Assembly: GCF_004053875.1 (NCBI RefSeq)
Contig: NZ_SBIP01000003.1
Location: 558,001-622,000 of the forward strand
DNA from: Neorhizobium lilium
GTDB taxonomy: Bacteria > Pseudomonadota > Alphaproteobacteria > Rhizobiales > Rhizobiaceae
Reading direction: 5' to 3'
Length of the DNA stretch: 64,000 bases
The notes beneath the pieces were generated by a model, which saw nothing but the letters and a program-made list of their open reading frames with translations, did not search any database and was not told the origin of the DNA. This document shows, in pieces, positions 47,875 through 59,175 of this stretch. A program made the translations under genes and the position numbers. Position 1 is the first letter of the stretch. Each line of letters opens with the position of its first letter.

Positions 47875-49032
47875 ATGGCAAAGACACTTGGACCGGTAAA
47901 ACGTAAATTCTCTCCGTGGACCGATCCGTCGGCCGTTCCCTTCATCCGCTTCGAGAACATCACCAAGCGGTTCGGCAATTTCGTCGCGGTCGACAATCTC
48001 ACCCTCGATATCTACGAGCGGGAGTTCTTCTCGCTGCTGGGGCCGTCCGGCTGCGGCAAGACGACCTTGATGCGCATGCTGGCGGGCTTCGAGGAGCCGA
48101 CTGAAGGCCGGATCCTTCTGCAGGGAAAGGACATTCGGGGCGTACCGCCCTATCGCCGGCCCACCAACATGATGTTCCAGAGCTATGCGCTGTTTCCGCA
48201 TATGACGGTGGAAAAGAACGTCGCGTTCGGGCTGGAGCAGGACAAACTGGCGAAAGGCGAAATCGCGGCGCGCGTCGAGGAAATGCTGAAGCTCGTCAAG
48301 CTGGAGGACTTCGCCAAGCGCAAGCCGAACCAGCTCTCTGGCGGGCAGAGGCAGCGCGTGGCGCTTGCCCGCTCGCTGGCCAAACGCCCGCAGGTTCTCC
48401 TCCTCGATGAACCTTTGGGCGCGCTCGACAAGAAGCTGCGGGAGGAGACCCAGTTCGAGTTGATGGACATCCAGACCAATCTCGGCCTGACATTCCTGAT
48501 CGTCACCCACGATCAGGAAGAAGCGATGACCGTCTCGGACCGGATCGCGGTCATGGACAAGGGCGTCATAGTCCAGGTGGCGACGCCGGCCGAAATCTAC
48601 GAGGCGCCGAACAGCCGCTATGTTGCGGACTTCATCGGCGACATCAATATCCTCGAAGGAACGGTGATGGCGACGGATAGCGGGCTTGGCGCGCCAGGTG
48701 CCATCCGCATCGAATGCGATGGCATCCAGGTGGCGGTCGATCAGGAGTGCCAGGCCGCAACCGGCGACAAGGTCGCCTTCGCCGTGCGCCCTGAAAAGGT
48801 CCGTATTTCACCCGACCAGCCTGCAGATACCTCCATCAATGCCGTGCATGGCGAGGTCTGGGATATCGGCTATCTCGGCGACTTCTCCGTTTTCATCGTC
48901 AAGCTGGACGACGGTCGCGTCGTGCGCGCCGCACAGGCCAATGTCTCTCGTCTGGTCGATCGGCCGATCACCTTCGGCGACATGGTGTGGCTTACCTGGC
49001 CGCTCGATGCCGGCCTCGTGCTGACGCGGTGA
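47875..49032 (+). CDS. potG: PotG-like polyamine ABC transporter ATPase
   Basis: PotG is the ATPase of the polyamine importer. In the 385-residue protein the Walker A is GPSGCGKTT (residues 56-64), the signature LSGGQRQ is at 154-160 and the Walker B 'VLLLDEP' is at about 174-180. A C-terminal TOBE domain follows ('KVAFAVRPEKVRISPD' near residue 300). It is 12 bases before potH. Confidence 0.93.
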   Translation: MAKTLGPVKRKFSPWTDPSAVPFIRFENITKRFGNFVAVDNLTLDIYEREFFSLLGPSGCGKTTLMRMLAGFEEPTEGRILLQGKDIRGVPPYRRPTNMMFQSYALFPHMTVEKNVAFGLEQDKLAKGEIAARVEEMLKLVKLEDFAKRKPNQLSGGQRQRVALARSLAKRPQVLLLDEPLGALDKKLREETQFELMDIQTNLGLTFLIVTHDQEEAMTVSDRIAVMDKGVIVQVATPAEIYEAPNSRYVADFIGDINILEGTVMATDSGLGAPGAIRIECDGIQVAVDQECQAATGDKVAFAVRPEKVRISPDQPADTSINAVHGEVWDIGYLGDFSVFIVKLDDGRVVRAAQANVSRLVDRPITFGDMVWLTWPLDAGLVLTR

Positions 49033-49044
49033 GGGGGAGGCAAG

Positions 49045-49962
49045 ATGGCAGCTGTTCAGGACATAGACACGCAAGATAAAGGCGGCCTTGGCCGCCTGCT
49101 GGTCGCTGGTCTTCCCTATCTCTGGCTGCTGCTGTTTTTTGCCGCGCCGTTTTTCATCATCTTCAAGATATCGCTCTCGGATACGGCCATCGCCTTGCCG
49201 CCCTACACGCCGGTGTTCGAAGGCTTCGGCGCGATCGGGGATTTCTTCTCGCAGCTGGATTTCGAGAACTATATCTTCCTGACCGACGATCCCCTCTATG
49301 TGACGGCCTACCTGTCATCGCTGCGGATTGCCGCAATTTCCACCGTCCTGCTGCTTCTGATCGGTTACCCTATCGCGCTTGCCATGGCGCGGGCTCCGGG
49401 TTCGATCCGCCCGACGCTGGTCATGATGGTCATCCTGCCATTCTGGACATCCTTCCTGATCCGCGTCTATGCCTGGATCGGCATCCTGAAGCCGGATGGG
49501 CTTTTGACGCTCCTCCTGCATGGCGTCGGGCTACTTGGGCCGGAGGAGCAGGTGCAGATCTTCCGGACGGACACTGCCGTCTTCATCGGCATCGTCTACT
49601 CCTACCTGCCGTTTATGGTGCTGCCGCTCTATTCGGCGCTGGAGAAGATGGACAACACGCTTCTGGAAGCGGCCAACGATCTCGGCTGCCCGCCGCTCAA
49701 GGCTTTCTGGCGAATCACATTCCCGCTTTCGCTGCCGGGCGTTATTGCCGGATCGATGATCTGCTTCATTCCGATCACCGGCGAATTCGTCATTCCGGAC
49801 CTTCTCGGAGGAGCCGACACGCTGATGATCGGCAAGACGCTGTGGACGGAATTCTTCGGCAATCGCGACTGGCCGCTTGCCTCGGCGGTCGCCGTGGTCC
49901 TGCTTATCTTTCTGGTCATCCCCATCATGATTTTCCAGAACCAGCAGAAGAAGGTCGCGTAA
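49045..49962 (+). CDS. potH: PotH-like polyamine ABC transporter permease
   Basis: PotH is one of two inner-membrane permeases. The 305-residue protein has about six helices. The EAA-type ATPase-docking loop is 'EAANDLGCPPLKAFWRITFP' near residue 210. The start 'MAAVQDIDTQDKG' has GGAGG 6 bases upstream. It ends 1 base before potI. Confidence 0.93.
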   Translation: MAAVQDIDTQDKGGLGRLLVAGLPYLWLLLFFAAPFFIIFKISLSDTAIALPPYTPVFEGFGAIGDFFSQLDFENYIFLTDDPLYVTAYLSSLRIAAISTVLLLLIGYPIALAMARAPGSIRPTLVMMVILPFWTSFLIRVYAWIGILKPDGLLTLLLHGVGLLGPEEQVQIFRTDTAVFIGIVYSYLPFMVLPLYSALEKMDNTLLEAANDLGCPPLKAFWRITFPLSLPGVIAGSMICFIPITGEFVIPDLLGGADTLMIGKTLWTEFFGNRDWPLASAVAVVLLIFLVIPIMIFQNQQKKVA

Positions 49963-49963
49963 G

Positions 49964-50782
49964 ATGAAGTCTTCCCGTTTCGACGTGACCGTGCTGACGC
50001 TGGGCTTTGCCTTCCTCTACATCCCGATTGTCATCCTGATCGTCTATTCCTTCAATGCGTCCAGGCTGGTTACGGTCTGGGGCGGGTTTTCTCTTCAGTG
50101 GTATCAGACCATGTGGTCGAACCAGGGGCTGATGGATGCCGCCTGGGTCACTGCACGGGTCGGCGTCCTCAGTGCATCGGTCGGCACTGTTCTCGGCACC
50201 ATGGCTGCCCTGGCTTTGGTCCGCTACGGCCGGTTCCCGGGCCGGATGATATTCTCCGGCATGATCTATGCCCCTCTTGTCATGCCGGAGGTTATTACGG
50301 GTCTGTCCATGCTTCTGCTGTTCGTGGCGCTCGGGGTGGACCGCGGATTCTGGACGGTGGTGATCGCGCATACGACTTTTACCATGTGCTATGTCGCAAT
50401 CGTCGTGCAGTCTCGCCTGCTGACCTTCGACCGGAGCCTGGAAGAGGCGGCGCTGGATCTCGGTTGTCCGCCGGTCAAAACTTTTTTCCGGATCACATTA
50501 CCGCTAATTTTTCCGGCCGTCATCGCCGGCTGGATGCTTGCCTTCACCTTGTCGCTCGACGACCTGGTGATTGCGAGCTTTACCACCGGCCCCGGCGCAA
50601 CCACGCTGCCGATCAAGATCTATTCGCAGGTAAGGCTTGGGGTAACGCCGGAAATCAATGCGATCTGCACCATCCTCATCGCTCTCGTGACGATCGGCGT
50701 GATCATCGCCTCGATCAGCACGAAGCGGACAGAGCTGCGCCGGCTGCAGGACGAACACCTGGCCCTGCGTACTCCAGCCTGA
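49964..50782 (+). CDS. potI: PotI-like polyamine ABC transporter permease
   Basis: PotI is the second permease and pairs with PotH. The 272-residue protein has about six helices and the EAA loop 'EAALDLGCPPVKTFFRITLP' near residue 160. It completes the potFGHI set. It is convergent with the AsmA-family gene, whose end is 7 bases away, and no terminator is visible between them. Confidence 0.93.
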   Translation: MKSSRFDVTVLTLGFAFLYIPIVILIVYSFNASRLVTVWGGFSLQWYQTMWSNQGLMDAAWVTARVGVLSASVGTVLGTMAALALVRYGRFPGRMIFSGMIYAPLVMPEVITGLSMLLLFVALGVDRGFWTVVIAHTTFTMCYVAIVVQSRLLTFDRSLEEAALDLGCPPVKTFFRITLPLIFPAVIAGWMLAFTLSLDDLVIASFTTGPGATTLPIKIYSQVRLGVTPEINAICTILIALVTIGVIIASISTKRTELRRLQDEHLALRTPA

Positions 50783-50789
50783 CATGGGA

Positions 50790-52649
50790 CTACTCGGCCG
50801 GCCTCGGCTCGGTCTGGGGCAGCGGCCAGATGACCGGGTCTGGCCATGAGCCGCCGATGAAGAAGCCGGAAGGTGCCGTCGAAGCGTTTCCGGTCGGATG
50901 TATGGTCGAGGAAAGCGCCAGGCTGTTGTTTACATAGGGGACGATACCGGCAAGTTGGATGGTTTCGCTGGCCGTTGTAATCTCGCCTTTGATTATTTCT
51001 GCCGAACCTTCCGCCAGGTTCGCGTTTAGCTCCACGGACTGGAACTCGAGAGCTCCCTTCGCCGCCTCGCTGAAAGGGAAATAGGGTTTGCGTGCCGACA
51101 GTTCGCGGATGGCGGAAAGGTTGAGGCCCGGAAGAATGCCAGGGCCGCTGGTAAAGAGGACCGTTCCTTTGGCATTGCGCCAGGCGGCAGGTGTCAGCGG
51201 CTTTGCCACATCGAGTGCGATTTCCATGGAGCCGGTTGCAGCCGGCAGAGGGCCCTGAAACTGCAGCCGTCGGGCGATGCTGCCGAAATCCGCATTGTGG
51301 ATCATCAGCCGCAGGGCAAGCGCGCCCTCTCCGCCGTCCTTGATGGTCGCGACGCGCCCGGTCAGACGCCCGGATTCGAAATCGCTGTCGAGAATATCGA
51401 GGCGGGTCTGCTCGCCGACATTCATGATGCCGAGCGCCAGCTCATCGAGTTCGAAGGGGCCGACAGTGGCGTGCTGCGCCGAAAGTCTGACGTCGAGTTC
51501 GAGGTTGCTGCGGAGCCGCCGCGCATCTTCGCCGCCATCGATCATGCTTGGCCCGAGCGTTCGCAAGAGCGGCGAGAAGTCGATATCGCCAATGGCAAGC
51601 GTCCCTGTAAGGCGCGGCCGCTTTCCCTCCTCCCGCGTCAGATCGAGAATGCCGCTCGCCTCCACCCCGTTCAGCCCCAGCGTCAGGCTTTCAAACCGCA
51701 TCGCGTTCTCGTTGCTGGCCAGCTTGGCCTGAAGCGAAAGCGTCCGGAGCTCTGTGGTAGCGGGGAGATCGACATCGACCCAGGAGAGAAACGAAGGAAA
51801 ATCAGAGGTCGAGAGTGCAATATAACCGGAGAGGAAGCCATGGGAAGCAAGGTCGGTGACACCGTTGAAGCTGCCGCTGAAAAGATCGGATTGCACCTTC
51901 ACCACCGTTTCGGCGCTTCGTCCCGAAAGCAGCAGCAGCGGTTGCGGCGTCCCGATGTCGAGATCCAGCGGTCGCCCGTGGAAACTCGCCCGCCCTTGCA
52001 GGCGCATTCCCCGCGAGAGGGATGGCCAGTCAAGGCTGCCTTCGATGCCCTCCAGGCGCACTCTTTTGCCATCGGTAAGATTGGTGACCTCAAGCATGCC
52101 GCCCCGGATCTTCACCTCGCCTATGTTGGCATCGGAAGCAGCGTCGAGAATCTGCTGGTCCCCGCTTGTCTGTACATTTCTGACGGCCTGACTGAGCAAT
52201 CCGCTATTGGTCCAGTCCAGGCGGCCATCCGCTTCCCGGACCACGAAGATCTGCGCGTCGGTCAGCCGGAAATCCTTGAACTGCGGGTCGCCCCTAAGCG
52301 CCTCCAAAAGATCGAAACCCGCCGAAAGCCGGCCGACATGGCCGAGCACTCGCTCGCTGCCATCCTCGACCGTTTTGCGGATCGTCACGTCGCGGAGCGT
52401 GATCCGCGGCTTTGGCCAGAAGCGGATGTCGGCGGGTCCTGCAATGCTGACGCTGTGGCCGGTCCAGCGGGCCACAGCCCGCTCCATATTCTGGCGGACG
52501 AGAGAGGAGGAGATCAGGCTAGGGGCGACGACCTGGAAAATGACGAACAGGGCAAGGACAACGGCTGCACCCACAATGACGCGCTGCCACCCTCGACCAA
52601 GAGGGAGCCATAGCTTTCTCCGAAAATCTCCTAAGCGAGGGGTCAACAT
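50790..52649 (-). CDS. AsmA-family envelope protein
   Basis: The 619-residue protein from ATG 52649 has a basic cytoplasmic start and one transmembrane helix at about 24-42 ('VIVGAAVVLALFVIFQVVA'). A long periplasmic part follows, beginning with the AsmA-like 'HSVSIAGPADIRFWPKPRIT'. Repeated beta-rich segments and a C-terminal AsmA domain ('AEIIKGEITTASETIQLAGI') follow. AsmA proteins act in outer-membrane assembly or lipid transfer between membranes. The start has no strong ribosome site, and a TTG at 52685 is an alternative. Confidence 0.75.
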   Translation of the reverse strand: MLTPRLGDFRRKLWLPLGRGWQRVIVGAAVVLALFVIFQVVAPSLISSSLVRQNMERAVARWTGHSVSIAGPADIRFWPKPRITLRDVTIRKTVEDGSERVLGHVGRLSAGFDLLEALRGDPQFKDFRLTDAQIFVVREADGRLDWTNSGLLSQAVRNVQTSGDQQILDAASDANIGEVKIRGGMLEVTNLTDGKRVRLEGIEGSLDWPSLSRGMRLQGRASFHGRPLDLDIGTPQPLLLLSGRSAETVVKVQSDLFSGSFNGVTDLASHGFLSGYIALSTSDFPSFLSWVDVDLPATTELRTLSLQAKLASNENAMRFESLTLGLNGVEASGILDLTREEGKRPRLTGTLAIGDIDFSPLLRTLGPSMIDGGEDARRLRSNLELDVRLSAQHATVGPFELDELALGIMNVGEQTRLDILDSDFESGRLTGRVATIKDGGEGALALRLMIHNADFGSIARRLQFQGPLPAATGSMEIALDVAKPLTPAAWRNAKGTVLFTSGPGILPGLNLSAIRELSARKPYFPFSEAAKGALEFQSVELNANLAEGSAEIIKGEITTASETIQLAGIVPYVNNSLALSSTIHPTGNASTAPSGFFIGGSWPDPVIWPLPQTEPRPAE

Positions 52650-52823
52650 TGAAAACGCGATATAGGAAATGAAGATGGCGCGCAAATGGACGATAGCTGG
52701 TCGCGCGACTGCTCTTTATGCGCCTGATCGACTTGCTATACAAATCAGTAGCGGGTCGCCTTGCGGCGGTGAGTCTATCGTTAAGCGTATATCCCGCGAG
52801 GATTGTTCGGGAGGAGCAGTTGC

Positions 52824-54776
<1,953 letters not shown>

Positions 54777-54894
54777 TAGAAGGTGAGGTCTGTTGTCTCG
54801 TTTTGGGACAGGAGATATTGCCTGTCCGCAAAGGCCCGGCGGCTTTAACCACCTGTTAATCCGATGTGGTCAAAAATGGAGCAACATGGGCGGA

Positions 54895-55004
54895 TCTCGT
54901 GTAGGGGATATGAGAAGCCGATAGCTTCCCTCAGACATGATGTCTTCCACCAATCGTTGGACAGCATTAAAACTTAAAAGGCAGCCCCAGGCTGCCTTTC
55001 TTTT
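54895..55004 (+). ncRNA. Candidate small RNA between aacS and cbrA
   Basis: The 247-base gap 54777-55023 holds no gene. It contains a row of small perfect hairpins: GAAGC-loop-GCTTC (54914-54928), AGACA-TGA-TGTCT (54933-54945), CCAA-TCG-TTGG (54950-54960), then the strong terminator-like stem at 54977. This layout fits a structured small RNA read on the plus strand. No promoter is clear, the 5' end given is a guess, and the last stem also serves the opposite gene. Confidence 0.3.
54977..55004. terminator. Bidirectional terminator-like hairpin after cbrA
   Basis: A perfect 10-pair stem (54977-54986 with 54990-54999) has a CCA loop. On the plus strand it is followed by CTTTT. On the minus strand it lies 24 bases after the cbrA stop and is followed by a T-rich stretch. 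It can end cbrA and any plus-strand transcript from the gap. Confidence 0.8.
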
Positions 55005-55023
55005 ATGCGCATCCCTGACCGCT

Positions 55024-58000
55024 CTAATTAGCGAGCACCCGCTGCGGCGGGAAGGTGATCTCCACGAGAGTTCCTTCGTTCGGAGCCGAATTGATCGCGA
55101 AGCTGGCGCGGTTTGCGTCCACCATGGCTTTTGTCAGCGGGAGCCCGAGGCCTGTGCCGTCGCCACGCTTGCGGGCGGTCCCGGCCACCTGGCGGAATGG
55201 CTTCATCGCAAGCTCCAGTTCCGCCCGCGTCATTCCGATCCCGGTATCCCTAATCCTGAGCGCCACGGTTCCATTGGCCTCATAGGCCGTCGATACCACG
55301 ATCTGGCCGCCGGACGGTGTAAACCGTATGGCATTGGACAGGACGTTGAGCACGATCTGCTTGATCGAACGGATGTCGGCCACCACCTGAGGCACCGCGT
55401 TCGACAAGGCCGTGCGGATGATGACCCGCTGGTTGTTTGCCTGTGGCTGCACAAGCGACACCGCCTCCGACACCGTCTCGTTCAGCCCGACAGCGATGAA
55501 GTCCATCTCCATCTCGCCCGCCTCGATCTTCGAGATGTCGAGAAGGTCGTTGACGATATCGAGGACGTGACGACCGGAGCGGTTGATGTCGTTTGCATAT
55601 TCGATATAGCGCGGATGACCGATCGGCCCGAACCGCTCGCTCGCCATCATGTCGGCAAAGCCGATGATCGCATTGAGCGGCGTGCGGATTTCGTGGCTCA
55701 CATGGGCGAGGAATTCGCTCTTGTGCGCATTGGCGGTTTCGGCCGCCCGCTTGGCAGTGCGCAATTCCTCTTCCGTCCGCTTCCATTGGGTAATGTCGCG
55801 GATCACGGCGCAATAGCCGTTGGACGAGGTCAGTTTTCCGATCGTCATGAACAGAGGCAGGAAGCCTCCCGATGCCTCGCGCCCGATCACCTCGCGCCCG
55901 TCGTTGAGAACGCTTGCAACGCCGTGGCCGGAAAGTCCGGACAGATAATCGAGGATTGCCCTCTGGCTCTCATGTGCGAAGAGCACCACGAAAGGCTTTC
56001 CGTTGATCTCTTCATTATCGTAGTTGAAGAGGCCGCTCGCGGCGCGGTTCATGGAGCGGATACCGCCGGTTTCGTCGATGATCACCACGCCATCCGTCGC
56101 CGTTTCGAGGATGGCGCGTAGCTCTTCGACCTCGACCTGCAGGCGTGCCAGTTGGCCGGCCTGCCGGGCCGGCTGCAGAGGTATCACTCCGGCCTCGTCT
56201 TCCGTGCCGGCGGATTGCGGCGTGGCTGCAGCCGCAACGGGCATCAGCGCCAGCATCAGGGCAGTGGCGTCATCCCAGCGCACTGACTGCAGTCGTGCGG
56301 AGACGGGTATGATGGCATCGTCGGCCCGCACGACCACCATGCCGCTGGCTTCGGAGGTCTTGTCCTCAAGGTCCTGCCGCTGCAGCAGCGCGTCGAGACC
56401 GCCCACATCCGCAAGCTCTTCGATCGTCTGGTAGCCGGTGAGCTTCAGGAACTCCGGATTGCCGTGAATGAGGCTATCGCCATTGTGTACCAGCAGCGCC
56501 ACCGGCATCTGATCGATGATCTCTGCCGACAGCCCGATCCGCTCGCGGATAGGGATCATCTGGCCGAGCAGTTCGCGGTCGGATAATGGAGGCTCTTCCT
56601 CTGTGTCTACGGCAGCGTCTGGCTCGGTTTCATCCGCGGGCGGAACTTCATTTATGTTCGCGGCATGGAACTCAGGGGCGGCGTCCGCCGGCATTGCGGC
56701 CTCTTCCGGGGTGACTGCCGGCTCAGGTTGGGCAGTGCTTTCCTCGGGCGCTTGTTCTTCGGTTTCTACCTGGTCTGCGTCAAGGACGACGTCCTCGGCG
56801 CTGGCCGAAACGTCACGCTCTTCTTCTGCCGCTTCGATTTCTTCGGCGGGAAGCTCCGGCTCCTGAACGATCTCCACGTCCTGCGGCAGAGCTTCTGGAG
56901 CCTCCACTACAGAAGCCGCCTCCAGCAGTTCGGCTTCGGCCTCGCTTGCAGGCTCCATACCTTCGTCCGATTCCATTCCATCCTGGTCATCGGGTCCGAT
57001 GAACCGGTCGAGTTGCCGGGCAATCTCTCGGAAGGCCGCCTGTTCGCCGGGCGACAGCCTCGATCGCCGTTCTTCGAGCTGGATCACCTTGTCGGAATAA
57101 CGCCGGCCAGCCGTCGGAACCAGGCGCAGGGCAGGGCGCTCCCCAGCAGGCCAGTCGAGGGGTTCCGCTGCGTCGCCACCGGTTGCAGCGTCACCACTCG
57201 TGGTCTCGTCGCCAATATCGCTGGTCGGTGCCTCCGGCTCGAAATGTTCGGGCTCCCCGCCTTCTAGCGCGCGGTCCTCGATCAGATCGACAATGTCCTC
57301 CGCCGCCTGTTCTGGCGGCTGCTCATCCAGAAGGACATCCACGCTCTCCCGGTCGGGAATAAGGATCTCCTCATCGACGCTGTCCCGCGCCTCACCTTCG
57401 GTTTCGGGGACGAGGTCTTCCTGCGTCTGCGGCAAAAGGGAGAGCCCAACAGCGTTCGGATCTTCCGCAGCATCGGCGATCCGCACGATGCCGAAGCCGC
57501 GGAATCCGTCGAATTCGCGGGTGCGCGTATAGGTGGGCAGGGCGGCGAGATCGACCGGCACGTTCAGCGATGTGCCTTCCACCGGCCACCATATGGTCTT
57601 GCCCGACCAGGTATCGCGCTTGTTGAGAAGTTCGGTGATCTTGCCGTCCGGATCGAGATGGAAAAGCGCGGCGAGATCGGAAAAGGCCATGCCTGTCACA
57701 TCCGCGGCATGCGGTCCGACTGCGGTGGCAAATTCCTTGGAAACCTCGGTAAACTGGCCGTTCGCGTCGATCTTCCAGACGAAACGCAGAGCCCGGGCGT
57801 CGCGCTGGAATACGAAGCCTTCGACTGTCGCATTCACCGGTTCATCCGTGGGATTGACATCTGCCGAAACCGGGTCGGACGCGGCATTCTCGGGCTCGGG
57901 AGTGGGATCTGCGTCCGGCGCCTCCTCGGTGGTCGATGGTGCCGCAGTGTCGATGGCAGGCTCGATCGCATCTGCATCGACGGCTTGAACCGCGCCGTCG

Positions 58001-58935
58001 ACAACGTCTTCGATCGGATCTGCGCTGGGATCGAGTACTTCCGGAGGGGCGGACACCTCGGCTACGGTCTCGGTAGCCACGGCGTGTGCCTCCGGCACGT
58101 CGCCCTCGCCGACAGGCTCCTCCACCATAAGCAGGATTTCTTCTTCCAGCTCAGGCGCCTCTTCGATTTCCGCGACGGCGTCTATGGCATCCGCAAAATC
58201 ATCCCGGATGCCGGCACTATCGTCGCTCGGCTGCTCTTCAGTGGTCGGTATAGGGCCGTTTGAAACGCTGTGCGAGGTCGTATCCACGGTGAACAGAAGG
58301 AACAGGGCGGGCTCGTCCGACGGCATGCCGATAGCGGCAGGCAGATAGCCCTTGATGGTGGGGATCGGCCGTTTGATCAGCCGCCCCCGATCGGCACTTG
58401 CAGCTTCCGCCAGCGCTTTCGCCGTTGCGGGGGAAATCTCCAGACCTGCGAATTCACCGGAGGCGGCGATCACGGCGCCGTCTTGCCCGAGTACGGCCAT
58501 GTGGGTTTCCGGATCGTCGAACCCTTCGATCATCCGCGCGGCGCGGGCAGCGTCGCTAAGCTGTTTTGTCTCCACTGCGGCGGTAAACAGAACCGTTGCT
58601 TCGCCTTGCACTTCGATGAGTTCGCAACGGGCCTGAATGGCGAGACGCTGGAAGCCTGAGGTGACGCGGATCGTGACATGGCGCACATCGCCCTTGGCGG
58701 AAAGCTGCCGGGCTGCTGCCTCGATCTGGCGGAAGGCCACATCCAGCCGGTTGGGTCCTTGATCCAGGAAGTCGTAGATCGACGGAAAGCCGAAAAGACT
58801 GGCACCGACGCCATTGGCCCAGAGCGGGGCCTGCATGTTAGGCGAAAACAGGACCACGGCTTCGCCCGCGGTAAAATGATCCCGCACGCTTTCGTGCACA
58901 GCTATATCGATGAATGGGTATTGAACTGCTGGCAT
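55024..58935 (-). CDS. cbrA: CbrA-type sensor histidine kinase
   Basis: This is a large cytoplasmic kinase of 1303 residues with no membrane helix. A PAS-like N-terminus (about 1-125) comes first. PAS domains follow at about 373-490, 800-900 and 935-1050. Between them are long acidic Glu/Asp/Ala/Pro-rich linkers (about 225-370 and 490-800). The kinase core has the H-box 'HVSHEIRTPLNAIIGFADMM' with His1081 and ATP motifs 'NVLSNAIRFTPSGG' and 'GDGTGLGLPLTKAMVD'. The H-box wording is that of the PdhS/DivJ/PleC group. The position beside phaP and aacS matches Sinorhizobium cbrA, which affects cell cycle, envelope and symbiosis. Confidence 0.8.
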   Translation of the reverse strand: MPAVQYPFIDIAVHESVRDHFTAGEAVVLFSPNMQAPLWANGVGASLFGFPSIYDFLDQGPNRLDVAFRQIEAAARQLSAKGDVRHVTIRVTSGFQRLAIQARCELIEVQGEATVLFTAAVETKQLSDAARAARMIEGFDDPETHMAVLGQDGAVIAASGEFAGLEISPATAKALAEAASADRGRLIKRPIPTIKGYLPAAIGMPSDEPALFLLFTVDTTSHSVSNGPIPTTEEQPSDDSAGIRDDFADAIDAVAEIEEAPELEEEILLMVEEPVGEGDVPEAHAVATETVAEVSAPPEVLDPSADPIEDVVDGAVQAVDADAIEPAIDTAAPSTTEEAPDADPTPEPENAASDPVSADVNPTDEPVNATVEGFVFQRDARALRFVWKIDANGQFTEVSKEFATAVGPHAADVTGMAFSDLAALFHLDPDGKITELLNKRDTWSGKTIWWPVEGTSLNVPVDLAALPTYTRTREFDGFRGFGIVRIADAAEDPNAVGLSLLPQTQEDLVPETEGEARDSVDEEILIPDRESVDVLLDEQPPEQAAEDIVDLIEDRALEGGEPEHFEPEAPTSDIGDETTSGDAATGGDAAEPLDWPAGERPALRLVPTAGRRYSDKVIQLEERRSRLSPGEQAAFREIARQLDRFIGPDDQDGMESDEGMEPASEAEAELLEAASVVEAPEALPQDVEIVQEPELPAEEIEAAEEERDVSASAEDVVLDADQVETEEQAPEESTAQPEPAVTPEEAAMPADAAPEFHAANINEVPPADETEPDAAVDTEEEPPLSDRELLGQMIPIRERIGLSAEIIDQMPVALLVHNGDSLIHGNPEFLKLTGYQTIEELADVGGLDALLQRQDLEDKTSEASGMVVVRADDAIIPVSARLQSVRWDDATALMLALMPVAAAATPQSAGTEDEAGVIPLQPARQAGQLARLQVEVEELRAILETATDGVVIIDETGGIRSMNRAASGLFNYDNEEINGKPFVVLFAHESQRAILDYLSGLSGHGVASVLNDGREVIGREASGGFLPLFMTIGKLTSSNGYCAVIRDITQWKRTEEELRTAKRAAETANAHKSEFLAHVSHEIRTPLNAIIGFADMMASERFGPIGHPRYIEYANDINRSGRHVLDIVNDLLDISKIEAGEMEMDFIAVGLNETVSEAVSLVQPQANNQRVIIRTALSNAVPQVVADIRSIKQIVLNVLSNAIRFTPSGGQIVVSTAYEANGTVALRIRDTGIGMTRAELELAMKPFRQVAGTARKRGDGTGLGLPLTKAMVDANRASFAINSAPNEGTLVEITFPPQRVLAN

Positions 58936-59057
58936 GGACGACCTGTCGGTGAAACCGGCATGGAGTGAAAAATTAACTGATCATTAATAACCCGCCGTCC
59001 CATCAGGGTCCACCTGAACGCCTGCCAAACCGGCAACAGGGTTAACATCCCCGCTGA

Positions 59058-59072
59058 TTGTGCATCGCACAA
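59058..59072. promoter_or_regulatory. Palindrome upstream of the phasin gene
   Basis: TTGTGC-ATC-GCACAA is a perfect 6-base inverted repeat with a 3-base spacer. It lies just before the predicted -35 of the phasin promoter. A similar half site (TTGCAACGCACAA) follows at about 59079-59091. It may bind a PhaR/AniA-type PHB repressor, but the match to a known operator has not been checked. Confidence 0.4.
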
Positions 59073-59078
59073 CAAACA

Positions 59079-59107
59079 TTGCAACGCACAAGAAGAAAGT
59101 CTATATT
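59079..59107 (+). promoter_or_regulatory. Predicted promoter of the phasin gene
   Basis: A -35 like TTGCAA (59079-59084) and a -10 TATATT (59102-59107, within CTATAT) are 17 bases apart, close to the alphaproteobacterial sigma-70 pattern. The start of transcription would be near 59114, about 60 bases before the phasin ATG. Confidence 0.5.
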
Positions 59108-59175
59108 TGTGGCACTGGAACTTCGAAGCTGCCTGTTTTGGCGCCGAAGGTGACGCCGACGGAGGATTGACTGCG

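Noticed and set aside
51297..52613. Open frame of 438 codons on the plus strand opposite the AsmA-family gene
   Set aside because: The minus-strand frame shows a membrane anchor and AsmA pattern. The plus frame has no motif and no start signal.
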